From contig JBNGIO010006013.1 in the NCBI GenBank assembly GCA_049999805.1, positions 102,336-166,335 on the forward strand: a stretch of DNA of 64,000 bases. Reading direction: 5' to 3'. The DNA is from Folioceros fuciformis. Taxonomy: Eukaryota; Anthocerotophyta; Anthocerotopsida; Anthocerotales. The translations under genes and the position numbers were made by a program. Positions 34,342 to 45,077 of the stretch are shown here, piece by piece. The notes under the pieces are model-generated. The model was not told the origin of the DNA. It ran no database searches and saw nothing but the letters and a program-made list of their open reading frames with translations. Position 1 is the stretch's first letter, and the number at the start of each line of letters is the position of its first letter.

Positions 34342-34680
34342 AAAGGTTTGTTGTAAGTGAAACTCCATTGCGCAAAGTATATGGACTCTCCCTATATAGA
34401 AGAAACCTACACTCCTTAACCATTAAGAACGTGACATCTCGAAGTTAAAAAAAAGGTTCGCTGTAAGTGAAACTCCATTGCGCAAAGTATATGGACTCTC
34501 CCTATACAAAAGAAACCCACACTCCCTACTAACCATTAAGAACGTGACATTTCGAAGTGAAAAAAAAAGTTCGCTGTAATAAGTGAAACTCCATTGCGCA
34601 AAGTATTTGGACACTCCCTATACAAAAGAAACCCACACTCCCTAACCATTAAGAACATGACATCTCGAATTACATCATGG
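34342..34680. repeat. Tandem array of about 112-bp units inside copy A
   Basis: Three units contain 'GTAAGTGAAACTCCATTGCG', 'CAAAGTATATGGACTCTCCC' and 'CATTAAGAACGTGACAT'. Spacing is about 110-115 bp because of small indels and A-run length changes. Copy B has one unit. Confidence 0.9.
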
Positions 34681-34860
34681 TTGGCAATACGTTACCGCTG
34701 ATGGGAAAACATGCCAAATGGACCTTGGGAAAACATGTCAAATGGACCGTGTATCGACAATGACAACCCCACAACTATATGTAGAGATAGAGAGAGAGAA
34801 AAAGCTAAGGAGAGAAAAAGCTAAGGGGTGGGCCAAACTTAAGAAAAATCTCATAGTCTA

Positions 34861-36186
34861 CTACAGTAAAGAGACCTAAATATTAAATTAGCAACTTCCA
34901 ACTTGCATTAAGCATTTGATGAATAACTCTTCTTCCACACCACAAAGTTCAATGGTTAAGGTTCGATATCAATCTCTTCATGTCACAAACAAGCTTCCCA
35001 TAATTTACATGGGGATGAAAACCCAATGTTATTTTTACATAAGGGTTTTACATAGATTACATATAGGCCCTACCCACTTTGGCCATTGAGACTCTATTGA
35101 ACAAGAGCTAAATATACTATTGGGTACAACATTAACATCTTCGAGCTTGTCTTCTTTGTAATATTTTAAGACACCCATCTCTTTCATAACATTAGATGAA
35201 GTCTACTTTGGTGGTAGCCTAGACCTCGGCAAATAATTTTTACCTAGAGGTTTGAAGCCATGTGTATATATTTATATATATATATGACATTTTATACTTT
35301 AGAAAGTATCAAATAGAATCGTTTTAGTCTAAAGTTGGAGGCATTAAGTAATTTTACCCTAAAATAAATTAATTCTATCTCTTTTCTAAAAACTAAAAAA
35401 GAAAATAATTACTTAAAATTATGAACAAGAAAGATTTAATAGTAGCTTGTAGAATGCCTCAGCTTCAATTCTTTAAGAATTATAAACAAGAAAGATTTAA
35501 TAGTAGCTTGTAGAATGCCTGAGCTTCAATTCTTTAAGCTGGGCTACCAACTATAGTCCTACACCTATAGTCCACCAAGTGGTTTCCTCACCTATAGTCT
35601 CCTTCATTCCGAGCCATTGTGCCCTCGACAAGTCTTCCTTTTGTCATTTTGAAACGAAGGCATCAAACTCCTCCTTCATCTTACTCAGACCCACAGGCAT
35701 AATTTCGGCCTATGAAACTTGTTTTTCAAACTAGTTACATTCTTGTGACTATAACTACGAAGGCCCTCTACGATGCAGCTCATGGCTCAACTTCTTCACC
35801 ACAATAGATAAAGTCGGGTAGACTTCATCTATGAAAGAACTTTGTTTGAGATAATCCTCCTAGGCATGCATTGAGCCCCAAACCTCTGTGGTGTTTGGAA
35901 GCCTCCCTTCTAAAAGTGTTATGTTCGATCTCAAGTGGAGGTCTTGAGACGATGTGAAGGGAGGCCATCAGGGAAGAAAGAAAACTGAAGCTATCAAAAT
36001 TTGAGTGTCAATGAGTAACGGGGTTGAGATGTCACAAGTGAGGAGTAGACCAAGGATGCAGAGCTTCAACTCCACCATGTGATGCATGAAAATGAAGTCC
36101 TCGCACTTGGCAAGCTCGTGAGTCCCCACTTCTCCATCCTGGATGCTTCTGGTGATGATTCGATCAAAAGAAAGGGGGGATAGAAG
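34861..36186. other. AT-rich intergenic DNA
   Basis: No gene is seen. It contains a (TA)n stretch near 35265-35285 and a 61-bp tandem duplication (35417-35538), and it ends in an assembly gap. Confidence 0.5.
35417..35538. repeat. Tandem duplication, 61-bp unit
   Basis: Two adjacent copies of a segment containing 'AACAAGAAAGATTTAATAG' and 'CTTCAATTCTTTAAG' differ at only two positions. Confidence 0.92.
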
Positions 36187-36286
36187 NNNNNNNNNNNNNN
36201 NNNNNNNNNNNNNNNNNNNNNNNNNNNNNNNNNNNNNNNNNNNNNNNNNNNNNNNNNNNNNNNNNNNNNNNNNNNNNNNNNNNNNN
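36187..36286. other. Assembly gap (100 N)
   Basis: Exactly 100 N, a common placeholder for a gap of unknown size. 36287-37240 beyond it is GC-richer DNA with chance open frames on both strands and no recognised domain. Confidence 0.99.
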
Positions 36287-37248
36287 CAATGGATTACCTG
36301 TGGTGAAGAATGATTTATGAAGGTGTTGCTGTCTTCTACGACAGCTCCAGGTGACGACAATCCTGTGGGTAGTTTCTTTTGGGTTTTGGTCAAAGCATCG
36401 GGCTGTGCGAGGACGCCGCAGTGCTCCGTGGAAAAATGACATTGTTTGGCTCTATTGGGAAGTTGTCCGTGGTTGTAGGTCCAACCATGCACGCTCCTTG
36501 TCCACATCTGCCATGCGTGTTACAATCCGCTCTCGTTCGGCGTGGAGCACAAACGAAGCTAGGAAAGGGCGGCCCGCACTTCTGCGCCCAAGGGAAAAGT
36601 TCCCACTCTTCAGGTGCGTTGGGCATGGATGTGGGCAAGGATCGGCGCGCTGGAAAGCCCATGTCCAAGAGGCGGTCCACTGATTGAGGGAAGGCTCGTG
36701 GATGTAACCACCACATCCTCAAAACCTACTTTCGAAATGCTCTCTCACGTACTGCGTGTACAAGCGCCATTTTATCAACAGTGCAAGGACTCCAGGGTTT
36801 CCCCTTCCTAGGCCATCTGACAGGTCACGGAGCGGTTTTCTGTTGAGTCAGAGACGGAATAGAGTAATGCGGGAACGAGAGGCGTGGCAACGCCGGCATG
36901 GTGGCGACAAGCTGGAGCTGGAGGGCGAGTGACTGCGGCCACCTGCAGGCCGTCAGGAGAGTCCATGATGAGAGCTGTGGGCTCCGGGACCCGGGCACGA
37001 CCCTCTGCAGCGGACGGGTGGTGCTGGCCTGGCCTCGAGCTTGTGGCTCCCAGCTAGCAGAGCATCGGAGCTGCATACTCTGTGCTGCTCCTCTCTCACG
37101 GAAACCTTTGGATTCCGTGGTTGGCATGTCCGGCTGTTGCAAGAAATGTTGCGATATTGCACTGAGACACCCAGGCCTGCCGCGGCAGACCCTGACATAA
37201 GGCCGCGGCGTCCTCGACTTCTCGCGCGTTACGAAGCGCCTGCCGGAT

Positions 37249-37268
37249 GCAGCAGCAGCTGCTGCTGC
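37249..37268. repeat. Perfect 20-bp CAG/CTG palindrome
   Basis: (GCA)n meets (GCT)n head to head, giving a self-complementary 20-mer followed by one or two more GCT units. It lies about 80 bp upstream of the next start codon and could fold in the leader RNA. Confidence 0.85.
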
Positions 37269-37348
37269 TGCTCGGACCTCCTGCTGCAGGGAATTATGCG
37301 GAGCGGTTTGAGAGCCCGAGCACTCGCGGCCCCGGCACAGAGTAGGCG

Positions 37349-37981
37349 ATGACGGGGGAGCCGGAGGCGGAAGCTGCGGTGTGCTCGTCCCCGGGGCCGC
37401 TGGATCCGGAGCTGGCGCTGTGCAAAAGCAGGAGCAGGCTGGATGAGGCGTTTGAGAAGCTGGAGAGGCTGATTGACCGCACCGAGGGACGGCTGAAGGC
37501 GACCCTGGCCAGACTCGACTCTGTGGAAGCGGAGTTGAAGTGAGTCTAAACTTGATTGACAGTCTCGTCTTGCGTCAAGAGAGATCATGGCCCTGATGCC
37601 GAGCAATGTCTGGTATGCAGTGAGATGAAACTGGCCAAGCACTCTGCTTGCAGCGCCGTGGCGGAGCTGGAAGGCAACATGGCTGAGAGGCGGAGCAAGC
37701 GGAAAGGCCGGAACCTGGTGCCCAGCACGCTTTCCACGCCCCCGGGGGCGACGCGGGCGGCTTATGCGCGGCCTAGGGGTTCCTTGGACAACCTGCAGCG
37801 CGTCCTGTCGGAGAGGGGAATCCAGCTGGGGGACGATCTCCTCAACAGAATCGCTCGTTACAGGAGGAAGAACGTCGTCGGAGCTCCTCCCAAGACCTCC
37901 GCTTGGACGCAGTCCCGGAGGACGCTGGATTATAAGCTCGCGAGTGGCAGCAGCGCGGCATCCGCCACTAGCTTGTCTTGA
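37349..37981 (+). CDS. Unknown 183-aa coiled-coil protein, tandem paralogue 1
   Basis: Exons 37349-37539 and 37621-37981 are joined by an 81-bp intron with donor GTGAGT and phase 2. I do not recognise the family. After an acidic N terminus, residues about 30-65 form an amphipathic, probably coiled-coil helix (LDEAFEKLERLID, TEGRLKATLARL, VEAELNEM). Next come KLAKHSACSAVAELEGN, a basic segment (RRSKRKGR), a Pro/Thr-rich linker, a second block SLDNLQRVLSERGIQLGDD and a C-terminal SAWTQSRRTLDYKLA motif. The downstream gene (38708-39380) repeats this plan with the same intron position and phase, so selection on the protein is likely. No signal peptide or membrane segment is seen. A cytosolic or nuclear scaffold role would be a guess. 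Confidence 0.8.
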
Positions 37982-38432
37982 GACTTGTTCAACCTTGATC
38001 ATCGCATGCCGTGCTCCGCGGCATGCGCTGTGCATCCTATTGTAGCGTCCTTGAGCATCGCCCCCCAGTGCTTAGGGTTACGAGCCGGGCTGGAAACGGA
38101 GGCTCTCGAAGTCCCGGTTGTGATTCCAGTTGCCGCGCCAACGTATTTGTTTTCGTGCCCGTGCCCTGCCCTGCCCCTTTGATGTTGCTGTTGCGCAGTT
38201 CGCGAGACGATCATGCTGTCGCAGCGCCGACTGATTGATTCCGATTCCCCGCTGCTCTCATCAGGGCCAGTCACCTGCCCCGCTCGGCTGGTTCCCCGCC
38301 GGGGGAGATGATGGCTGCCGCGTCCGCTGCCGTGCTCCTCGTTGCCCCCTTTCGGCCGCTGAGGTGTGCTGCTGGCGTCTTCTTGTTTGGACCGGACCGG
38401 CTTCACGGGAGTCGGCTGCCACAGCTGACGCT

Positions 38433-38532
38433 NNNNNNNNNNNNNNNNNNNNNNNNNNNNNNNNNNNNNNNNNNNNNNNNNNNNNNNNNNNNNNNNNNNN
38501 NNNNNNNNNNNNNNNNNNNNNNNNNNNNNNNN
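38433..38532. other. Assembly gap (100 N) between the tandem paralogues
   Basis: Exactly 100 N. It lies about 175 bp upstream of the second paralogue, so part of that gene's promoter or leader is missing. 37982-38432 shows no coding region. Confidence 0.99.
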
Positions 38533-38707
38533 CAGGCCCGCGGAATCGTGCGTTTGGCAACCATTTTCCGCACGGACCCGCTCGTAGAGAGTGGCGAGCT
38601 GTCCGTGCTCTCGTTGTTGCGTGCCTTCCTCGTCGCTCCAAGCTTTTTGTCAAATTGCGCTGCGCGGACTCTTAGGCAAGGGCCTGGTGTCTGAGCTTAG
38701 CCGAATG

Positions 38708-39380
38708 ATGACGAACTCCGATGGAGCATTAGCGCAAGGGGAAAGGGCAGGAGAAAGGGAAGGAGAAGAGAAGGAGGAAGAAGTCTCGCCCGGGAAGAGC
38801 AAGCTGGACGAGGCGTTTGCTAAGGTCGAGCGACTCATAGACTCCACTGAAGGCCGGCTCAAGCAAACCCTGGCGAGACTGGAGTGCGTAGAGGCGGAGT
38901 TAAAGTAAGGCCATACGCCCCCTTTTGGTTTGCACCAACGTGTATGGAGGAGACGCGTTTCCTTATTTGCTCCGGTTGTGTCTCATTTATCGCAGTGAGA
39001 TGCATCTAGCGAAACAGTCTGCTTGCCAGATTGTTGCGGAGTTGGAAGGGGACATGAAGAGGAGGAAACGTGGGTTCCTCATGTCGGGGTCACGGACACC
39101 CGGGCGGCCTAGCTTTGTTTCACCGCAATCACCCACCCGGGTTACTGCTCTGCAGCAGCCTAAGCGATCCCTCGAGACATTACAGCGCACACTGTCAGAA
39201 CGAGGGGTCCAGCTTGGAGAGGAGCCGACGGAGGCTAAGTTGACAGCATTGCAAGTTGGGAGACGAGGAGTTTTGCCTAAAGCCTCCGCGTGGATGTATG
39301 CCCAAAGGAAGCTCGATTTCCGTTTTGCAGGTGCTGATCGTGCACCGACTAATCCGATCAGTGCATTTCTGTCCAAGTAG
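38708..39380 (+). CDS. Unknown 193-aa coiled-coil protein, tandem paralogue 2
   Basis: Exons 38708-38904 and 38996-39380 are joined by a 91-bp intron at the same codon and phase as in the upstream paralogue. The helix LDEAFAKVERLIDSTEGRLK and onward matches paralogue 1 at 27 of 33 positions. MHLAKQSACQIVAELEGDM, SLETLQRTLSERGVQLGE and SAWMYAQRKLDFRFA match its later blocks. The N terminus differs and is a Glu/Lys-rich run (EREGEEKEEE), and the linker is longer. An adjacent ATG at 38705 could serve as start. The two copies lie about 730 bp apart in the same orientation and diverged well outside the three conserved blocks, so the duplication is not recent. Function unknown. Confidence 0.8.
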
Positions 39381-39514
39381 CTTCTCAAAGCGAATGCTTA
39401 CAAAGATGAATGTTTTCGCAGCACTTCCTTTCCCCAGCTCCAGTGACTCAGAGAGCGAGTGTAGGATAGGCATTCAGTACAAGTATTGATAAGCTGGGGA
39501 GGTCGCAAGTGCCG

Positions 39515-41728
39515 TCAAAATGACTCCGCAGGAAATCCTCGAGTCGAATCGATCTTTGATGCCAGTTCTCGCAGCTCTTGAACTTCTTCCACAGAGAGGC
39601 TCCACCCTAGAGCTCCTGCAAATTCCTCTGCCTGCAAGGCAAAAGTGAAGTACGATGTCAGAGGCAGCGGGGTCTACTAGCTGTAAACGCATCAACGAGG
39701 ACAAAAGATCGACATGGAAGGCTTGCCTGAGCTGCCGTTTTGGCTCCCGGGATGGGCACCACGTTGCCTTGGGCGATGAGCCAGTTGAGAGAAACCTAAA
39801 ACACACCGAATCAAGGTGTAGGTGAACGCAACAACCGGCAAAGCTTTCCTTTTAGGAATCCCTCACAAGACAACTACCTGGACTGGGGTCTTGTCGTATT
39901 TTGCACCCACTTCCTTCAACCTGTCTAACAGAGGAGCAGCCTGTGACAGTACCAAGAACTTGTTACTCTCTCCCTAGGTGGGCATGAAATGAAAGTGAAA
40001 AGCACTCCCTCTGCGGCTCGATCGATAGCCTGGTTCCAGAGGAAAGAAAGACCTTGATGAAGAATTCCTTGGTGTACACTCTGCCACGTGGTCCTGTAGG
40101 ACGATTTTCAGGTGTGTACTTTCCACTCAAGATACCTGAACACGAGAACGAAAACAGAGTGATAACCAAATTGCTAAGCAGATGATCAGACTGCAACTAT
40201 CATGGAAGCAAGTTCATCCCGATGAGAAGAATACCTTGGCCGATAGGCGAATATGCAATCACAGTGACCCCCAAATCATCGCAAGCCTGCTTCACCCCAT
40301 TCTTTTCAGCAAGCAAGTAAGCTAGACTGTATTGGATTTGGTTGGAAGCCAAAGGAATATTCCTTTCACGGAGCTTGGTATGGGCTTTTCGTAACCTTTC
40401 CACTGCAAACGCGTGTCAAAATGTCAGCAGGAGCACCGTCAACAGCACCACAAAGCATCTACTTGAGAAGCACCAACAAGGCGGCAAGATTCTCTAGTAC
40501 CGCACTCACCCTTGAAATTTGAAACTCCCACCGCTTTCACAAGGCCCTGCTCTACGGCGTCACCGAGCCCGTCAATGTACTCTGTGTCAGCAATGAGCCA
40601 TACCAACCACAATCAATCATGTATGTACTCCACGGTAGGCCAAAGTGCATGGCGTTGCAAAGCAAGGTGACGCCTACCGTCATTTTGCCACGCTCCAGGC
40701 CTGTGGGCACATGAGTGGGATCGTCAGCCAAGAAGTTCACATTTTCCCCGTGAGTTGAGTTCAGTGGCACACTCAGTCATTCACATTCAACACAGCTCAT
40801 ACCAGTGAATCTGATAGAGGTCGATTGAAGGAACACCCAACTTCTTCAAGGATTCCTTCACGGCTGCAATGACACTCCGTCTGCCAAATCGCCATGGCAG
40901 GGACGCAAATTTGGTGGCAACGAAGGCTTGCTTGTCATCTTTCAGTTTCCTGTACTTGATGAACCTGCGAAAGTCCAACTCGTTAATCGGTAGGTCGCTC
41001 GTATGATTTGGCACAAGCTGAGGTTCGGCATTCAAGCATCACACTTACTCCCCGAGAAGTCTCTCTGAATCTTCGCCTCCAAACAACTGTAAGGCATGAA
41101 GGTTCCATCAGCAACAAGGCATCTCATATCTACGCGGTAAGAAAGTGGGAAAGGATTTCATACCTTTGAGCCATAAACCTCTGCAAGATGAAGAAGAGAG
41201 AAACGTCAAAACAGATCACCAATTTTGAAAAACCAAAGCCATCACTGACACCCAAACAAGCAAAAACACCTGCTGTGTCAAAGAGTGTGATGCCCGCATC
41301 CAGGCCCGCGTCGAATGCTCCCTTCGCCTCTTTCACCTTCCTATCTGTCCAGCAGAGAGTTCAGAATTAAGAGAGGAGGCAGTTCCAAACCATCACCGCG
41401 TAACACACGGCAAAGGAATTCCAGCCATCTTACCGTCCCAGCTACCGTTCCAGTATATAGTGTCCCCCCAAGCCCACGCTCCAATTCCCAACTTGGTGAC
41501 TTCAAGGTCAGTCTGGCCAAGTTTCTGAGTGGTGGATTCCGCAGGAGTAGCAACCTGTGCCCTGACTCTCAAACTCCTTTCGGATGGGAAGATTGACACT
41601 CGAAGGTGCGCCGATGATCTCTGAATCTGGCCTTGGAAAGTCTCATGTGCTGAGGATTTGAAACGATTGAAGTAATGTCGGGAAAAGGAGGGAGATGGCA
41701 AAACTAAAGCTGAGGACGCGGAAGTCAT
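39515..41728 (-). CDS. Chloroplast aldo/keto reductase (At1g06690-like)
   Basis: Twelve exons (41728-41434, 41344-41270, 41180-41164, 41086-41049, 40964-40803, 40700-40678, 40581-40510, 40402-40235, 40135-40053, 39940-39878, 39795-39727, 39631-39515) sum to 1,182 nt and 393 residues in frame. A Ser/Arg-rich transit peptide of about 60 residues precedes [10 protein letters not shown]. The AKR catalytic tetrad is visible: Asp in TLFDTAEVYG, Tyr in the same motif, Lys in ATKFASLPW and His in [39 protein letters not shown] and [10 protein letters not shown] follow the Arabidopsis plastid oxidoreductase At1g06690, whose substrate I do not know. The third exon is 17 nt and carries the catalytic Tyr; the sixth is 23 nt. 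The last intron starts with GC instead of GT. Confidence 0.93.
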
Positions 41729-42077
41729 CCTTAAAGAGACGGGATGTCAGCAGCTTCTGGAAACCAAACAACGGGACATAACTGCGCAATTGAAATGGGC
41801 TATGCGAGAGAGCAGTTCTGGGAGCAGCAGGTAAATGGGGTGAACGAGCAGGTGCACACGAGATCCTTCGGTTCTGTAACAATCCTGGTGCATGAACAAC
41901 GCCAGCATGGCAGAAATGCCCTGCAGGTCTCGGCAAGAGTTAATGGTTGGTCACGTGGCCTGAGCACAGCGGCCAGAAATCACGTACTGGAAGATCTGAG
42001 CCTCACAGTCAGAGGCTATGATTATCCTGTCAAGTAAAACGTGGCCAAGAAGGAGCTTCATGTCCACCCGCCGCAAC

Positions 42078-43638
42078 CTACTTCCGATCAGGCGCCAGCA
42101 GGCTCGCCAAAGGTGATAAGAAGCTTGATCTCCAAATGCTCTTCCTCAGGCAGGAAAAGATTAGCCATCTTTCCTTGCTTGTCATCTGCGCAAACCTGCC
42201 TGGCTTTGTGGAGTATGAGAGCACAGCGTCTTGCCAGAGCATGTCATATATTCGTAGAATTTCCTTGCGCAGATTTATGCTTTCTTTTTCTTCCCCTTCT
42301 GCCAAGTTGATGTCAGGAGAAGTAGGGTGTCTGGCTGTCGGCAACTGCACTTTTAAGGCGGCACTCTTACGGGACCAGATAGTGAGACACGCAGGAGCCC
42401 ACGGCCAACTCGGTAGAGATATGTGGCCGATTTCATTCCAGTTTTCCATCAAAGCTGAAAGAAATTTTACTCCTCCAGTTTGAATGCTGGATGAGTGGCC
42501 ACCAACAAAGGGGCCAGAAGTTTCTCCGACGTAGAGAACCGTCCTCCCGGAATAAGCCCGCAAACTTTCCAGTGCCATGTTTGCATTGGCTGTGCCACCT
42601 GCGTCATCCTGACAGATCATCATGTTTCCACCGGCTCAGATTGAAGACATCAGTGACATGCTCTGCAAACAGGAGGAGGAACGCGTACCTCAGCAGGTGG
42701 CCAGCAGAGGAATAGTGAAAAATCAGGATACAGGGCTACCATTTCCGGACCACCCTCTGCACAACATATCGACAAACTCACTGGCATAAGAAGAGGGGGC
42801 ATGACATGCCATATTGGACGCAGGCGTTTCAAGGTGAACAGTCAGACGACCTTGAACGACGGTGAAAGGCGGAGCATTCCCTGCTTGATTGCCTCGTCGT
42901 CCTGATCACGCAGCTGTTTCAGTAGACGCATAAACAAGAAGGCAAAACGAGAGCAATCTCGAGTAGTAACACCACCTGTGGCTTGGACAACACTGGAGAC
43001 AATGCCATCAGGCAATCCATGGTAACCGTTTAGGTCACTATGTGTCATGGGGGTCCTGTCAAAAGCCACCACCTTCACATCTCTCTGCCGAAGGAGCGAT
43101 GCCCAGTAGCCCGTACCCGCACCCATCTGCTGTTCCAGAACAGACTAACGTCACTCTCCCAGCACAATGGGCCTGTCCTGTAACTGAACCATATGAAGGA
43201 TGGAGAAAACAGGGACCTCCACAACACCATCAGGAGACGAGCGGGCAATGGCCTCCAATGCGTCCTCGGAAGGGACCGCCCTGCGACAGACATGTCTCTG
43301 AATTCTCACAACTCTTCAACGAAGATTCTACCCAACGAGTGCAACAGCCAAGGGAGCAAGACGAGGCAATACCACGAAAACAGGCGTCGCAGTGGGACAA
43401 CGTTGAGCCTGTAGTAGATCAAAGCTAGCTCGTCAGGAGGCAAATGTTCCCAGCCCATCTGCCTCAACTCCTGCATCCTGGTTTCGAAAAGGTCGTGGAA
43501 CTGGATCTGCAGCCCACGGGTTCTAGATACTTGTTGCAGCGTTTGTGCAGCAAGGCTCCTGCTGCTGTGTGGACCATACCGAGTCCAGGACACGGAATCC
43601 CGCCATCTGCAGGCCGCATTGAAGACGCTACGCAGCAT
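42078..43638 (-). CDS. Putative SAM-dependent methyltransferase-like protein, uncharacterised family
   Basis: About five exons run from ATG 43638 to the stop at 42078. The N terminus is Arg/Ser-rich without acidic residues (MLRSVFNAACRWRDSVSW), suggesting mitochondrial or plastid targeting. After YYRLN the frame passes to RRAVPSEDALEAIA, then VVEMGAGTGYWASLLRQRDVKVVAFD, a glycine-rich SAM-binding loop with a following acidic residue. Then come LNGYHG, a GGPEMVALYPDFSLFLCWPP segment and NMALESLRAYSGRTVLYVGE. This order (GAGTGYWA, LFLCxPP, MALExLRAYxGRTVxYVGE) recurs in uncharacterised proteins of algae, plants and protists. No substrate is known to me. It lies 350 bp upstream of the AKR gene on the same strand and is divergent from fibrillin with 218 bp between start codons. 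The join between exons 3 and 4 is the least certain. Confidence 0.75.
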
Positions 43639-43856
43639 AGCAGGACCCCCGGTTCGTTCCACGGATGCTCCACCTGCGGGATGCTCAAGCTAATGAAACC
43701 TACTTTCACGTAATTGGGTGATGTGACTCGAGAGGCGTTCTGAGACTACACATGTCGACTTTGGACAGCGGCTGTGACGTCCACCGCTCTCCTTCGCAAG
43801 CTTGAAGTCACAACCTTTAGATCCGGGCGAAGACGAGTCACCGCACTCTCAGGAGC

Positions 43857-45077
43857 ATGGCAGTCCGACCATCTTGCACCTGGGCTCAGAGATACAGCAT
43901 TTCCAACGTGCACCAAGCGCCCACAAGTGCCCCCTTGTCTCCTGCATTTGTGCGGTGCAGTCATGCCCCGGTGTTGAGCGCAGGCAAGTCCATGCACTCT
44001 CTCAGGGCGGGATTACGGGCTACAGAGAAGGTGGGCAAAAGTGGAGCTGTCTCCGTAAGGGCTACGCTTGCTGCCGAGGAAGCCCCTTCCAAGGTGGATC
44101 TCTCAGGCATCAAGGCGGAGCTGCTGGTATGTGCATGTGCTGAACCTGGAACCCCATGCGTTGCATCCTTGTTAGCATCTGATCCAGGCTTTGGCAGCTT
44201 GCAACATGACCGGGTGGGTGGTCATAACGCCTTTGTTTTCTTGGGATGGGCTTCTGACAGAGCCGACTTGCTGGCTTGGACCGAGGCCTGGTGGCCACGC
44301 CAGCTGATCAGGCAGAGGTGGACGAGGCTGCCCGCAAACTGGAAGCAGATGGCAATGCCGTGGAGTTCCCCGACGATCTGGACTTGCTGCAAGGGAGATG
44401 GCGGCTGGTCTACAGCAGCGGCTTCGGCTCTGGCAGCTTCGAAGGCAGTCGGCCAGGGCCACCAATTGGGCGGCTGCTGCCCCTCACCCTGGGACAGGTC
44501 TTACCTAGGGGACAGGTTTTGTGGCCTGGCAAGGCCTTTCATCTGATTTGCTGCCAGAAAATGAATGTTCATCATGTGCCATGCTTTGATTCATGTATTC
44601 TCACAGCTTCCATCGCTGCTGTATCTTCCCTCAGGCTTACCAAAGGATCGACGTCCCCAGCAGGCAGTGTGACAACATAGTGGATCTGAAAATAGCCGCA
44701 CCTTGGCCTCTCCCTCCGCTGGAAGTCACAGCCACTCTTGGCCACATATTCGAGCTCACAGGTAATTACTCACTGTACAGCTACCACCCATCCTATCCTA
44801 ACCCCCAAATCTCCTCTCTTAGCTCTCTTCACCGCCGTGATGTCCTCTTCCCCTTTGCGTAGGAGGGGCCGTAATCCGCATCACCGCGGACAAGACCATC
44901 GTGAAACCAGGAGGAGGGTTATCAGAACTGCCACCTCTCCAGCTCCCTCAGCTGCCAGAATTCCTGAGGCCGCCCCCTGGATTACGCAGTGCAGAGTTTG
45001 ACAACACGTTCGTGGATGATGAAACAAGGATCACTAGAGGAGACAGAGGCGAGCTCCGCATCTTTGTCAAAGCATGA
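43857..45077 (+). CDS. Plastid fibrillin (PAP/FBN family)
   Basis: Four exons: 43857 to about 44128; about 44262-44492; about 44635-44760; and about 44863-45077. The first exon encodes a Ser/Arg/Ala-rich chloroplast transit peptide ending near VRATLAAEEA and VDLSGIKAELL. The mature protein has the PAP_fibrillin pattern: LDRGLVATPADQAEV, LLQGRWRLVYSSGFGSGSF, RPGPPIGRLLPLTLGQ, AYQRIDVPSRQCDNIVDL, PWPLPPLEVTATLGHIFEL, GAVIRITADKTIVKPGGGL and a C-terminal ITRGDRGELRIFV, the conserved lipocalin-like end motif. Fibrillins coat plastoglobules and thylakoids and bind lipids. The GSxxGxRPGPP block resembles the FBN6/PAP8 clade, but I am not certain of the clade. Confidence 0.9.

Larger units (their letters stand above)
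33840..34860 (+). repeat. Dispersed repeat family, copy A
   Basis: This non-coding stretch shares ordered blocks with 56690-57440: 'GAAAAGTCCTTGCCC'; 'GAGCAAGAGG(G)ATGAAA'; 'CTAGTGAAAAAA'; 'GCGCAAAGTATATGGACT'; 'AAGAACATGACATCT' followed by 'TACATCATGG'; then 'GAGAGAAAAAGC' and 'AAGGGGTGGGC'. Two internal segments are tandemly amplified here (33963-34196 and 34342-34680) but single in copy B. Confidence 0.85.
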
